A stretch of DNA of 64,000 nucleotides from assembly GCF_001262605.1 (NCBI RefSeq), contig NZ_LGTC01000001.1, positions 5,032,001-5,096,000 on the forward strand, read 5' to 3'. Below the pieces are notes generated by a model. It was not told the origin of the DNA and did no database searches. It saw nothing but the letters and a program-made list of their open reading frames with translations. Each line of letters begins with the position of its first letter. The first letter of the stretch is position 1. Source of the DNA: Pseudobacteroides cellulosolvens ATCC 35603 = DSM 2933 (GTDB taxonomy: Bacteria; Bacillota; Clostridia; Acetivibrionales; DSM-2933). This document shows positions 41,523 to 51,165 of this stretch, in pieces. The position numbers and the translations under genes were made by a program.

Positions 41523-44113
41523 TTAATCTATATGGATTTTCAGCGTATTGTCCAAAACGTCTATATGAATATTTTTACCCTCACTTACCTCGCCATTTAT
41601 AATCCTTTTACCTATCTCGGTTTCAATGAATTTCTGCATGTACCGTTTTACAGGTCTTGCACCAAACACAGGATTATATGCATTTTGAGCCATGTACTGC
41701 TTTGCTGCCTCCGATACCTTAAGCCCTATGCGCCTGTCATCCAGCCTTCTTTGGATGTCCGCCAAGGCCAGGTCGATAATCTTAACAATTTCTGCCTTTC
41801 TTAAGGGCTTGAACAGCACAACCTCATCTACACGGTTTAAAAACTCAGGCTTGAAGTGCCTGTTCAATTCTCCCAGTACATACTCTCTTGTGTTTTCATC
41901 AATTTCTCCATCTGCTCCTATAGCATTCAATAGGTGCTGGCTTCCTATGTTGGAGGTCATGATGACAACCGTATTCTTGAAATCCACCGTCCTGCCCTGG
42001 CTGTCGGTAAGCCGGCCATCGTCCAGTAATTGAAGAAGCACATTGAATACTTCAGGATGTGCTTTTTCGATTTCATCAAAGAGAATCACACAGTAGGGCT
42101 TTCTCCTTACAGCCTCGGTTAGCTGTCCTCCCTCTTCATACCCTACATAACCAGGTGGTGCACCAATAAGCCTTGCAACCGCATGCTTTTCCATATACTC
42201 CGACATATCAATTCGCACTACATTCTCATCGCTGTCAAAGAGGGCCTGGGACAGTGCCTTGGCAAGCTCGGTTTTACCTACTCCGGTGGGGCCAAGGAAT
42301 ATGAAGGAGCCTATAGGCTTTCTCGGGTCCTTCAAGCCCGACCTTGCACGAATTACTGCATTGCTTACTGCTGTAACCGCTTCGTCCTGACCTACCACAC
42401 GCTTGTGCAGAAGTTCTTCAAGGTTTAAAAGCTTATCCCGTTCATTCTCCACCAGTCTTGTTACAGGTATCCCTGTCCATCGTGAAACAATTTCAGCAAT
42501 TTCCTCCTCGGTAACCTCTTCCTTCAGCAGTACACCTTCGTTCGATTTCTTACGCTGTTTTTCCTCCTCAAGGCTCCTCTGGAGTTCAGGAAGCCTTCCG
42601 TGCTTCAAGACTGCCAGCTTGTCAAGGTCGTAGGACCTTTCTGCTTCTTCTATCTGCCTTTTTACCTCCTCAATCTGCTCCTTTAATTCCTTCTCTCTTT
42701 TTATATTCTCTTTTTCCATCTCCCATTGTGCTTTCATGCCGTCAGATTTTTCCTTCAGGGATGAAATTTCCTTCTCCAGGGTTGAAAGTCTTTCCCTTGA
42801 AGCTTCGTCTTCTTCCTTTTTAAGCGCCTGTCGCTCAATTTCCAGCTGCATGATTCGCCTCTGTATTTCGTCCAGTTCAGTGGGCATGCTGTCAATTTCA
42901 GTCCTTATCATAGCCGCAGCTTCGTCCATCAAATCAATGGCCTTGTCGGGAAGGAAGCGGTCGCTGATATACCTGTTTGACAACACACTGCATGCAATGA
43001 TGGCGCTGTCGGTAATTCTGACTCCATGATGGATTTCAAAGCGCTCCTTAAGGCCTCTTAATATGGAAATGGTGTCCTCTACTGTGGGCTGATCCACCAC
43101 AATGGGCTGGAACCTTCTCTCAAGGGCTGCATCCTTTTCGATATACTTCCTGTATTCATCCAGCGTGGTTGCACCTATGCAGTGAAGCTCTCCTCTGGCC
43201 AGCATAGGCTTTAATATATTTCCTGCATCCATTGCCCCTTCCGCTTTTCCTGCTCCCACAATGTTGTGAAGCTCATCTATAAATAAAATGATCCGCCCAT
43301 TTGACTTGTTGACATCATTGAGTACAGCCTTAAGCCTTTCTTCAAATTCACCCCTGTATTTCGCCCCTGCAATCAGTGCACCCATGTCAAGGGCGAAAAT
43401 AGTCTTATCCTTTAAGCCCTCGGGGACATCCCCCTTCAATATCCTCTGAGCAAGTCCCTCCACTACGGCAGTCTTTCCGACACCCGGTTCGCCAATCAAT
43501 ACAGGGTTGTTCTTGGTTCTTCTGGAGAGTATCCTTATGGCCCGCCGGATTTCAGCATCCCTGCCGATAACAGGGTCAAGCTTTCCGCTTTTTGCAAGCT
43601 CCACCAGGTCACGTCCGAACCTTTTTAAAGCATCATAGGTTTCTTCCGGGTTTTTTGATGTAATTCTCTGGTTGCTCCGTACCTTGCCAAGAGCCGCCAT
43701 AAATTTCTCCAGTGTAATCCCAAAACGTATGAATATGGTCTGTGAAGGAGTATTCTTTTCCTTCAGCAGCGCCATATAAATATGCTCCACGCTTGTATAC
43801 TCATCCTTGAACCGCTTCGCCTCATCCTCCGCATGGATCAGGACTTCGTTGAAGCGCCTTGTGGCATACAGGCTTGAGGCTCCGCCACCGTATACCTTTG
43901 GTAGCTTTTCAAGCTCTATCTCAATATCCTTTATATATAGCTGGACATCCTGCCCATATATCCTAAGAGCTTTGGAATAAGGCCGTCCTCCTGGGCTGCC
44001 AGTGCAAGGTGGATGTGCTCTCCGTCCACCTGCTGGTGTCCCATTCTAACTGCTATGTCCTGAGCTGCTGAAACCGCAGCCTGGGCTTTTTCTGTGAATT
44101 TATCTATATTCAT
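41523..44113 (-). pseudogene. clpB: ATP-dependent disaggregase ClpB, frameshifted near its start
   Basis: This is a ClpB-type AAA+ disaggregase. Two ATPase modules are intact (Walker A GEPGVGKT and GPTGVGKT; coiled-coil middle domain about 400-530). The N-terminal Clp-N part starts normally at 44113 (MNIDKFTEKAQAAV) but shifts frame after about 50 codons. One base missing at about 43952 turns GGCCAG into GGCAG; adding it back restores the frame without a stop and gives about 863 residues. Start sites inside the second part (43790) could still give an N-truncated ClpB. A sequence error is likely. ClpB works with DnaK/DnaJ to rescue aggregates and ends the CtsR-controlled gene set. Confidence 0.85.
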
Positions 44114-44134
44114 GGCTTACTCCCTCCTATTCTT

Positions 44135-45073
44135 TTACATAGCCCTGACCCTTGATGCCTGCCTGAGCTTTTCATAAAGCTCCTTCATTTCGTTGGTCAG
44201 ATGGCTTGGGTTTACAATCCGTATTTTGAGGTATAGATCTCCTCTTCTGCCTGTTCTGTCCACATACCCTTTTCCTGAAACACGTATTTTGCTGTCGGTT
44301 TGTATTCCTGCCGGTATCTTTACTAAAATCCTGCCATCTATGGTATCAACCGCTGTTTCGCTGCCCAGGGCAGCATCCCACGGCATTATATTCACTGTCA
44401 TTGTCAAATCGTTACCCTCAAGAGTAAAGCGTTCACTGGGCTTTATCCTGAGGGTAAGAAATAAATCTCCGTTTTGTCCTCCATTAAAGCCTGCCTCTCC
44501 TTGCCCTTGAAGTCTTACCCTTTCTCCGTCTCTCACACCCTTGGGGATTTTAAACGAAAGGCTTTTTGTTCCACCCTGTCCCCTGATAGATATCCTTTTT
44601 TCCACTCCTTGAAAACCTTCCTCGGGAATGATTTCCAATTCCGCCTCAATATCTTCCCCATGATATGAAGACCGTCTGCTCCTGTTATTTACACCTGCAT
44701 GGTCAAAAAAGCTGTCAAAGCCAAAGCCTCCTCCTCCAAAAAACATATTGAAGAAGTCGCTGTGATCCATTCCCCCGCCTGTCCTGAACTCATACTTCAC
44801 ATTCTTTCCAAACCCGAACTGTGACGGGTCAAAATCATAGCCGTTCTGGAAATTGTATTCATTACCGAAATTATCGTATTTTTTTCTCTTCTCAGGGTCA
44901 CTCAAGACCTCGTATGCCTCGTTGACATCCTTAAATTTTTCCTCTGCCTGCTTGTTTCCGGGATTGGTATCAGGGTGATATTTTTTTGCAAGCTTCCTGT
45001 AGGCCTTTTTTATATCCTCCTGGGAAGCATTTTTATCAAGTCCTAAGATGCTGTAGTAATCCTTGTACTGCAT
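44135..45073 (-). CDS. J-domain co-chaperone, CbpA type
   Basis: This 312-residue J protein has a J domain at 1-70 with HPD in KKYHPDTN. A Gly/Phe-rich segment (about 75-125) and a C-terminal substrate domain (about 140-300, GVEKRISIRGQG, FKIPKGVRDGERVRLQGQGEAG) follow. There are no CxxCxGxG zinc repeats, so it is of the class B/CbpA type rather than DnaJ proper. The ATG at 45073 follows GGAGGTG. It sits 21 bases before clpB, suiting a joint role with DnaK. Confidence 0.88.
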   Translation of the reverse strand: MQYKDYYSILGLDKNASQEDIKKAYRKLAKKYHPDTNPGNKQAEEKFKDVNEAYEVLSDPEKRKKYDNFGNEYNFQNGYDFDPSQFGFGKNVKYEFRTGGGMDHSDFFNMFFGGGGFGFDSFFDHAGVNNRSRRSSYHGEDIEAELEIIPEEGFQGVEKRISIRGQGGTKSLSFKIPKGVRDGERVRLQGQGEAGFNGGQNGDLFLTLRIKPSERFTLEGNDLTMTVNIMPWDAALGSETAVDTIDGRILVKIPAGIQTDSKIRVSGKGYVDRTGRRGDLYLKIRIVNPSHLTNEMKELYEKLRQASRVRAM

Positions 45074-45139
45074 GAAGTACACCTCCTTCCGTTTTGTTTA
45101 TGAACCATACCATATATATTTTGTATGCATCAATATATT

Positions 45140-45823
45140 TTATGCCTCCTCATCCCGGCTTCCTGCCAGAAGCACCAGCCTAATAAGGTTTGCCATTGCT
45201 ACTGCGGCAGATGCAACATATGTCATTGCCGCGGCTCCCAGCACTATCTTTACCGGCTGTACTTCAGCATAATTCAATACATATTCACCCTTCAGCATTT
45301 GTATAGCCCTCTTGCTGGCATTGAACTCAACCGGAAGCGTTATGAGGTAAAAGGCTACAGCTCCAATAAAAAGAATGATCCCGAGCTGTAACAGATACGG
45401 CATGTTAAGCATCAGTCCAAACATAGCAAGATACGGTCCCACTGCCGAGCCTATGTTTGCAACAGGCACAAGGCTGCTCCTTAGTACCAGCGGCATATAC
45501 CCTGCTGCATGCTGGACTGCATGTCCTGTTTCATGGGCGGCAACCCCGAGGGCTGCCAGAGACGTGCTGTAATATACACTCTCTGACAGCCTTACTGTCT
45601 TGGTCCTGGGGTCGTAATGGTCGGTCAGCTCTCCTGGGACAGGTTCCACACCAACATCGTAAAGACCGTGACGATCAAGGAGCATTCTAGAGGCCTGTGC
45701 TCCTGTCATATACCGGTTGTTGGGCATATCGCTGTATTTTCTAAATATACTTGTTACCTTGAACTGGGCAAACAACGAAAATATAAATGCCGACAATACA
45801 AGGATTATATAATACATATCCAT
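45140..45823 (-). CDS. Membrane zinc metallopeptidase, YugP family
   Basis: This protein of about 227 residues has an N-terminal membrane segment (about 2-18), the zinc site HETGHAVQHAAGY (HExxH) in mid-protein and two or three further membrane segments (about 140-225). The family is widespread in Firmicutes with no firm substrate. The ATG at 45823 is 7 bases from GGAGGGAGG. It lies between HtrA and the J protein, hinting at membrane protein quality control. Confidence 0.85.
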   Translation of the reverse strand: MDMYYIILVLSAFIFSLFAQFKVTSIFRKYSDMPNNRYMTGAQASRMLLDRHGLYDVGVEPVPGELTDHYDPRTKTVRLSESVYYSTSLAALGVAAHETGHAVQHAAGYMPLVLRSSLVPVANIGSAVGPYLAMFGLMLNMPYLLQLGIILFIGAVAFYLITLPVEFNASKRAIQMLKGEYVLNYAEVQPVKIVLGAAAMTYVASAAVAMANLIRLVLLAGSRDEEA

Positions 45824-45931
45824 AAGCATACCTCCCTCCTATCACATGCCTTTCTAATTATCCGGCTTTGTTCATCCCCTGGTGCATTAAAAGCAGTAAT
45901 AGAGGATTTCTTTTGGTGAAGCCGTCCGTTA

Positions 45932-47206
45932 TTAGCGTTCTTCTGAGAAGGTTAGCGAAAGCTTCACCTTACTGCCATTTCTGACCACCGTAACATCTAC
46001 ACTGTCTCCCGCTTTATAGTTCTTCTTGATATTGTCCACCTCTTTCATGGTGCGTACATCCTTGCCTGCTATTGAAACAAGAATATCTCCTTTTTGAATT
46101 CCTGCTTTAGCAGCACCGCTGTCAGGTGTAACCTCAAGAATGTAGATACCTACCGGAAGATCATACTGGCGTGCAATTGCATCTGTAATTTCTCTTCCTG
46201 ATATACCTATAAACGGTCTGCCCTTGACATACCCGAACATCATCAATTGGTCGACAATGGGCTTCGCATCGTTGATGGGAATGGCAAATCCAAGTCCCTC
46301 AACACCTGAAACCGATATTTTCACTGTATTGATTCCAACAACCTGCCCTCTTGAATTGACAAGAGCACCGCCGCTGTTGCCAGGATTTATGGCAGCATCC
46401 GTCTGGATCAGGTTCAAGGTTTTGTCATCAACGCTCACAGTTCTGTTAAGAGCACTGATTACACCTGCAGTTACTGAACCCTGGAACTCAAGGCCTAATG
46501 GATTTCCGATTGCAACTGCCAGCTCGCCGACCTCAAGGGTTGCTGAGTCTCCGAGTTCTGCCGCCGTCAAATTATCCATATCGATTTTTATCACCGCAAG
46601 GTCATTTTTGGGATCGCCACCGATAAATTTTGCCTTTGCTTGCCGTTTATCAGCCAAAAATACTTCCAGTGTCGTATTTTTGCTTCTCGAATTCTTCGGG
46701 TCAGCATACTGAACAACATGGTAGTTAGTCATTATATATCCATCTGCGGTTATTACAATCCCCGAGCCTTCAGCCTTGGATTGAGCCATTTCATCATCAA
46801 AATACCAGCTTCGCGGGCTTTGTGTCAGCATTCTTATACCAACAATGGAAGGCCCGACCTTCTTTGCTATATTAGTAACAGAAGAGCCGCTATCTGATGC
46901 AAGCTTCAATGCACTCTCAAGGTTTACCGCTCTATTCCCTATAACCGTATCCGCTTTTGCCTGGTTTGCTGACAGCATGGTTAGCTCTTTTATATCGTTG
47001 GAAAGCTTCATATATAATCCGCCACCCACCATAAGACTTGTCAATATGCAGCATACCAGCACCAAAGCGACAGTCCTGTATACTCTTCTGCCATCCCTGC
47101 TCCGGTCATCATATTTACCATCCCTTCTGTAAGCAGAGTTAAAATTCATAAATTTTTCATAATTGTCATAGCCTCTTTTTAGGAGTCTTTTACTGAAAAA
47201 CCTCAT
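45932..47206 (-). CDS. htrA: HtrA/DegP-type membrane serine protease
   Basis: This 424-residue trypsin-like protease has a cytosolic N-terminus, one membrane segment (about 48-68) and then a catalytic domain facing outside. The triad is His in MTNYHVVQ, Asp in NDLAVIKID and Ser in NPGNSGGAL. One PDZ domain follows (about 325-420). It degrades misfolded secreted proteins. The ATG at 47206 follows GAGAGGTG. It lies after the hsp20 pair and is preceded by a hairpin that may partly terminate. Confidence 0.93.
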   Translation of the reverse strand: MRFFSKRLLKRGYDNYEKFMNFNSAYRRDGKYDDRSRDGRRVYRTVALVLVCCILTSLMVGGGLYMKLSNDIKELTMLSANQAKADTVIGNRAVNLESALKLASDSGSSVTNIAKKVGPSIVGIRMLTQSPRSWYFDDEMAQSKAEGSGIVITADGYIMTNYHVVQYADPKNSRSKNTTLEVFLADKRQAKAKFIGGDPKNDLAVIKIDMDNLTAAELGDSATLEVGELAVAIGNPLGLEFQGSVTAGVISALNRTVSVDDKTLNLIQTDAAINPGNSGGALVNSRGQVVGINTVKISVSGVEGLGFAIPINDAKPIVDQLMMFGYVKGRPFIGISGREITDAIARQYDLPVGIYILEVTPDSGAAKAGIQKGDILVSIAGKDVRTMKEVDNIKKNYKAGDSVDVTVVRNGSKVKLSLTFSEER

Positions 47207-47245
47207 GCCTATCACCTCTCTTAACCTATGTATACTTTATATAGC

Positions 47246-47283
47246 TGCAAACCCCTTATCATGAAGATAAAGGGGCTTGCAGT
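47246..47283 (-). other. Hairpin between htrA and hsp20
   Basis: CTGCAAACCCCTTATC and GATAAAGGGGCTTGCAG form a stem with one bulge and one mismatch. No T-run follows on the minus strand, so it may be an attenuator or a processing or stability hairpin rather than a full terminator. Confidence 0.5.
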
Positions 47284-47308
47284 CTTTCCAACATACATCG
47301 GGCAGTAA

Positions 47309-47773
47309 TTATGAAATATCGATTTTCCTTCCCTTGGGTTTGGTTTCTTCCTTTTTTGGGAGTATCAGTGTGAGAATACCATTTTCATGCTTTGCCGTAA
47401 TCTTGTCGCTGATAATATTCTCAATGGAAAAAGACCTGACCATGGAGCTTGTTCTTCTTTCCCTTCTTAAGTAATTATCCTTCTTTTCCTCTGCCTTTTC
47501 ATCCTTCTTCACGCTGATTGTCAGTCTGTCGTCATGAACCTCCAGGTTGATTTCGTCCTTTTTAACCCCTGGCAGCTCTGCCTCAAGGATATATTCCCTG
47601 TCATTTTCACTGATGTCCACTCTCATCTGTCCGCTGTTATTGAAGTGAGATGGAAAAACCGTGTCGTTGAAGAAATTTTCAAATACCCTGTCCATATCAA
47701 AGAGATCGAACAGACTGCCATTTTTTCTTTGTACTCCATTGTTTTTCCTTTCAAACGGTATCAAGCTTGACAT
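47309..47773 (-). CDS. Hsp20 small heat-shock protein
   Basis: This protein of about 154 residues has an alpha-crystallin domain (about 45-145: RVDISENDREYILEAELPGV, with ILTLILPK near the end). It begins SLIPFERKNNGVQ, as its upstream neighbour does (LVPFERKGRGVQ), so the two arose by tandem duplication. The ATG at 47773 follows GGAGG by 8 bases. It holds unfolded proteins for ClpB/DnaK refolding. Confidence 0.92.
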   Translation of the reverse strand: MSSLIPFERKNNGVQRKNGSLFDLFDMDRVFENFFNDTVFPSHFNNSGQMRVDISENDREYILEAELPGVKKDEINLEVHDDRLTISVKKDEKAEEKKDNYLRRERRTSSMVRSFSIENIISDKITAKHENGILTLILPKKEETKPKGRKIDIS

Positions 47774-47818
47774 ACATAACACCTCCATAATGATTGAATT
47801 AAAGTTTAGCTTGTGGTT

Positions 47819-48274
47819 TTATTTAATATCAATTTTCCTGGTTTTTTGCTGTACCTGCTCCACCTTGGGCAGTGTAACGGTGAGAATTCCATTCTCCATT
47901 TTGGCGGATATCTTATCCGTTGCAATATTTGAAATTGCAAAGCTTCTTTCCATTGCCAGCGCTTTTCTTTCCTTCCTTACATATACGTTTTCAGCTTCTC
48001 CCTTCTGTTCCTTTCCTTTAACCGAGATAGTAAGCCTGTCTTCTGTTGCATCTATATGGACATCTTCCTTGCAAAAGCCTGCAAGCTCTGCCTCGAGAAT
48101 AAATTCCCTTTCGGTTTCCCTGATGTCCACTTTCATCTGGCTGCTGTTTCTGTAGAAGGAAGGAAGAACCGCATCGTTGAAGAAATTCTCAAAAATGCTG
48201 TCAATGTCAAAATAGTCACCGTTTCTCCTTTGAACACCTCTGCCCTTTCTTTCAAATGGAACCAATCCGAACAT
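47819..48274 (-). CDS. Hsp20 small heat-shock protein
   Basis: This 151-residue protein is the tandem partner of 47309-47773. The alpha-crystallin domain includes KVDIRETEREFILEAELAGF and ILTVTLPK. The ATG at 48274 follows GGAGGTG. It is the first gene after the CtsR box and a sigma-A promoter, so it probably opens the stress operon. Confidence 0.92.
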   Translation of the reverse strand: MFGLVPFERKGRGVQRRNGDYFDIDSIFENFFNDAVLPSFYRNSSQMKVDIRETEREFILEAELAGFCKEDVHIDATEDRLTISVKGKEQKGEAENVYVRKERKALAMERSFAISNIATDKISAKMENGILTVTLPKVEQVQQKTRKIDIK

Positions 48275-48333
48275 AAACAACACCTCCAATCATCTCAGTT
48301 CATTTTTATTCTTATTCGTTCCTTACACTATTA

Positions 48334-48387
48334 GTTATACAATTTTCATATTGCTTTTTCAACTTTCGACTTTGACTATCTTTGACT
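48334..48387 (-). promoter_or_regulatory. CtsR box and sigma-A promoter of the hsp20-htrA-clpB genes
   Basis: The tandem heptad AGTCAAA-GAT-AGTCAAA (complement of 48371-48387) is an exact match to the known CtsR operator pattern. It lies 9 bases upstream of TTGAAA (complement of 48357-48362), which is 17 bases from TATAAC (complement of 48334-48339). Confidence 0.85.
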
Positions 48388-48489
48388 TTTATTTGCACTG
48401 AGTTTGATTTTTATAAGTTTATCTTCTGAAATCTCAAAATTTCTTAATTTTTTGGAATATTTTATCTTATAAAGGGTTAAGTATTAAAG

Positions 48490-49074
48490 CTACACTTTAA
48501 AGGACTTCTGTCTGTGAAAATACGCCGATATTTTAAAGTCACCAATGCTCTGCCTTACGGTATCCATTCTGACCAATGCTTTAGCGGTATGGATTATTAT
48601 CATACCAAGCAACAGCACGGCAATAATCTGCTTGATTGGCTGAGCTGCTGCATTCACATATATCGAGAGCACAGGCTGCAGGACTGTCAACTGCACATAT
48701 GCAAGAATTCCCCAGAACAAGGAAAACTTAAGGCAAATCCGGCCATGCAGGTTCAATACCTCTCCACTGTAATCCCAAGCCTTGATATCCAGGAGCTTTT
48801 CCATAACGTATCCTGTTACATACTCCAGAAAGGTTGTAATAACTACTGCTGAAGCTATACTCATGTAAAAAGGCATTGACCCGGACTTGATAAACCTATC
48901 AAGCCCCAAAATCAATAGAGCTCCAAATCCATAGATGGGACATATGGGTCCGGCCAGAAAACCCCTGTTTACAAACCGTTTTTCCTTGTAAGCAGCATAG
49001 GCAACCTCAACAACCCAGCCAACAAACGCATACAGCATAAAGTAGATGACAGTATCATAGAAGCCGCCCCACAT
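48490..49074 (-). CDS. Putative ABC-transporter permease-like membrane protein (CmpB family)
   Basis: This 194-residue protein has about five or six membrane segments. It matches the family's core (FYDTVIYFMLYAFVGWVVEV, NRGFLAGPICPIYGFGALLI, AWDYSGEVLNLHGRICLKFS). The family is annotated as a type IV permease, but its function is not established. It lies between the groEL terminator and the CtsR box. Confidence 0.75.
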   Translation of the reverse strand: MWGGFYDTVIYFMLYAFVGWVVEVAYAAYKEKRFVNRGFLAGPICPIYGFGALLILGLDRFIKSGSMPFYMSIASAVVITTFLEYVTGYVMEKLLDIKAWDYSGEVLNLHGRICLKFSLFWGILAYVQLTVLQPVLSIYVNAAAQPIKQIIAVLLLGMIIIHTAKALVRMDTVRQSIGDFKISAYFHRQKSFKV

Positions 49075-49112
49075 ATATCTTCCTCCTTCCGCTCCACCTT
49101 CATGGGAGGAAA

Positions 49113-49150
49113 GCCAGCCACCAGTACCTCCAGTACCTCCAGTGGCTGGC
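49113..49150 (-). terminator. Terminator after groEL
   Basis: GCCAGCCAC pairs with GTGGCTGGC around a 20-base loop holding a direct repeat (GGAGGTACT twice). On the minus strand TTTCC follows, a weak T-run. It marks the end of the groESL transcript. Confidence 0.6.
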
Positions 49151-49176
49151 GTATATTTCCTATCCCACTATAAGTC

Positions 49177-50799
49177 TTAATAATCCATATCACCAGCAGG
49201 CATAGAAGGTGCTTTCTTCTTCTCAGGCTTTTCAGCTACAGCACTTTCGGTAGTCAGAATCATAGCTGCCACCGAAGCCGCATTCTGTAGCGCAGACCTT
49301 GTAACCTTGACAGGGTCTACAATACCGGCCTTGAACATATCCACATACTCTTCCTTAGCCGCATCAAAGCCTATTCCTTTATCGTTGTTCTTCACTTTTT
49401 CAACAATAACTGAGCCATCAATCCCGGCATTTATTGCAATCTGGCGGAGAGGCTCTTCAAGAGCCCTGAGTATGATGGACGCTCCAGTCTTCTCATCCCC
49501 ATGGAGAGTGTTAACCAGCTCTTTGATGTCTGGAAGTGTATTGATATATGCTGTACCGCCGCCTGGAACAATACCTTCCTCCACAGCAGCCCTGGTTGCA
49601 TTCAAGGCATCCTCCACCCTGTATTTCTTTTCCTTCATTTCTGTTTCGGTAGCTGCTCCCACTCTGATGACAGCTACACCTCCCGCAAGCTTAGCCAGTC
49701 TTTCGTTGAGCTTTTCCTTGTCGTAGCTTGAGGTGGTAAGCTCGATCTGCTTCTTGATGGATTCCACCCTGTCACGGATGGCCTTGGAATTTCCTGCACC
49801 ATTTACAATAATGGTGTTTTCCTTTTGCACCTTGACAGATTTCGCCTTACCAAACCATTCTAGCTTGATTTCCTTTATGTTCATGCCAACCTCTTCTGAT
49901 ATGACTTCACCGCCTGTAAGGATAGCAATATCCCGAAGCATTTCCTTCCTTCTGTCACCAAAGCCCGGTGCTTTCACAGCCACACAGGTGAATGTGCCAC
50001 GAAGCTTGTTGACCACAAGGGTTGCCAGTGCATCCCCTTCCACGTCCTCTGCGATCAGGAGCATTTTGCCGCCGTTTTTTACTACCAGCTCAAGGGCAGG
50101 AAGCAAATCCTGAACATTGTTTATCTTTTTGTCGGTAATGAGGATGTATGGGTCTTCCAGTAAAGCCTCCATTTTTTCATTGTCTGTAACCATATAGGGA
50201 GATACATAACCTTTGTCAAACTGCATTCCCTCGACAACTTCAATAATGGTGTCAGATGCCTTGTTCTCTTCAATGGTGATAACTCCCTCTGCTGTTACCT
50301 TTTCCATTGCATCTGCAATAAGCTGGCCAATTTTTTCATCCCCTGATGAGATGGTGGCTACAAAAGCCATGTCATCCTTGCCCTTCAGCTTCTGGCTGTT
50401 CTTTTTTATGCTTTCAACCGCTTTTTCAACTGCCTTTTCCATTCCCTTTTTCAATATAATGGGATTAGCCCCGGAGGCAACATTTTTAAGCCCCTCCCTC
50501 ACAATAGCCTGTGCAAGAAGTGTAGCTGTGGTTGTTCCGTCACCGGCAATATCATTTGTTTTGCTGGCAACCTCCTTTACAAGCTGCGCCCCCATATTCT
50601 CATAAGGGTCTTCCAGCTCAATTTCCTTTGCTATGGTAACACCATCGTTGGTAATGGTAGGAGAACCGTATTTTTTCTCCAGCACCACATTTCTTCCTTT
50701 GGGTCCCAAGGTAACCTTGACGGCGTCTGCAAGCTTGTTTACACCTGCTTCAATGGATCTTCTCGCCTTTTCATCAAATGCAATTATTTTTGCAGCCAT
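49177..50799 (-). CDS. groL: 60-kDa chaperonin GroEL
   Basis: This 540-residue GroEL folds proteins in the cytosol with GroES. Marks include KVTLGPKGRNVVLEK, GDGTTTATLLAQAI, PGGGTAYI and VEEGIVPGGG. The usual C-terminal GGM repeats are absent: it ends with a short AGDMDY tail. The ATG at 50799 is 16 bases from the groES stop. It probably shares the CIRCE1 promoter at 57.2 kb, since no CIRCE lies just before groES. Confidence 0.97.
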   Translation of the reverse strand: MAAKIIAFDEKARRSIEAGVNKLADAVKVTLGPKGRNVVLEKKYGSPTITNDGVTIAKEIELEDPYENMGAQLVKEVASKTNDIAGDGTTTATLLAQAIVREGLKNVASGANPIILKKGMEKAVEKAVESIKKNSQKLKGKDDMAFVATISSGDEKIGQLIADAMEKVTAEGVITIEENKASDTIIEVVEGMQFDKGYVSPYMVTDNEKMEALLEDPYILITDKKINNVQDLLPALELVVKNGGKMLLIAEDVEGDALATLVVNKLRGTFTCVAVKAPGFGDRRKEMLRDIAILTGGEVISEEVGMNIKEIKLEWFGKAKSVKVQKENTIIVNGAGNSKAIRDRVESIKKQIELTTSSYDKEKLNERLAKLAGGVAVIRVGAATETEMKEKKYRVEDALNATRAAVEEGIVPGGGTAYINTLPDIKELVNTLHGDEKTGASIILRALEEPLRQIAINAGIDGSVIVEKVKNNDKGIGFDAAKEEYVDMFKAGIVDPVKVTRSALQNAASVAAMILTTESAVAEKPEKKKAPSMPAGDMDY

Positions 50800-50814
50800 T
50801 ATAAATCAACCTCC

Positions 50815-51099
50815 TTACTCGATTACTGCCAGGATATCATCCTGCTTCGCTAAAAGATATTTTTCGTTATCCAGCTTGACCTCTGTTCCGGCATATTTGC
50901 TGTAAAGAACCCGGTCACCTTTTTTCACAACCATTTTAATTTCCTTTCCATCCTTCACCTCACCCGGACCGATTTCAACCACCTCAGCCATATAGGGCTT
51001 TTCCTTGGCGTTGGACGGAAGCACAATTCCGCTTTTTGTTGTTTCTTCACTTTCAATTTCCTTCAAGAGTACCCTGGTACCCAGCGGTTTAATGTTCAT
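50815..51099 (-). CDS. groES: 10-kDa co-chaperonin GroES
   Basis: This 94-residue GroES has the mobile loop (SEETTKSGIVLPSNAKEKP) and the roof region (EIGPGEVKDGKEIKM). It caps GroEL. The ATG at 51099 follows AAAGGAGT. It lies 66 bases downstream of phosphomannomutase with no CIRCE between, which is unusual for a groESL operon and suggests it is the distal part of the mannose operon. Confidence 0.97.
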   Translation of the reverse strand: MNIKPLGTRVLLKEIESEETTKSGIVLPSNAKEKPYMAEVVEIGPGEVKDGKEIKMVVKKGDRVLYSKYAGTEVKLDNEKYLLAKQDDILAVIE

Positions 51100-51165
51100 A
51101 AATCAACCGACTCCTTTCGTATGCTTTTTATTTAAATTTAGTATATTGTTAAAAGCTTGATGCTT

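Noticed and set aside
44135..45073. Classical DnaJ of a dnaK operon
   Set aside because: No CxxCxGxG zinc repeats and no dnaK, grpE or hrcA nearby, so it is called a CbpA-type J protein.
49113..49150. Tandem repeat or CRISPR-like array
   Set aside because: The direct repeat GGAGGTACT occurs only twice and lies in the loop of the groEL terminator hairpin; no CRISPR array is present in the window.
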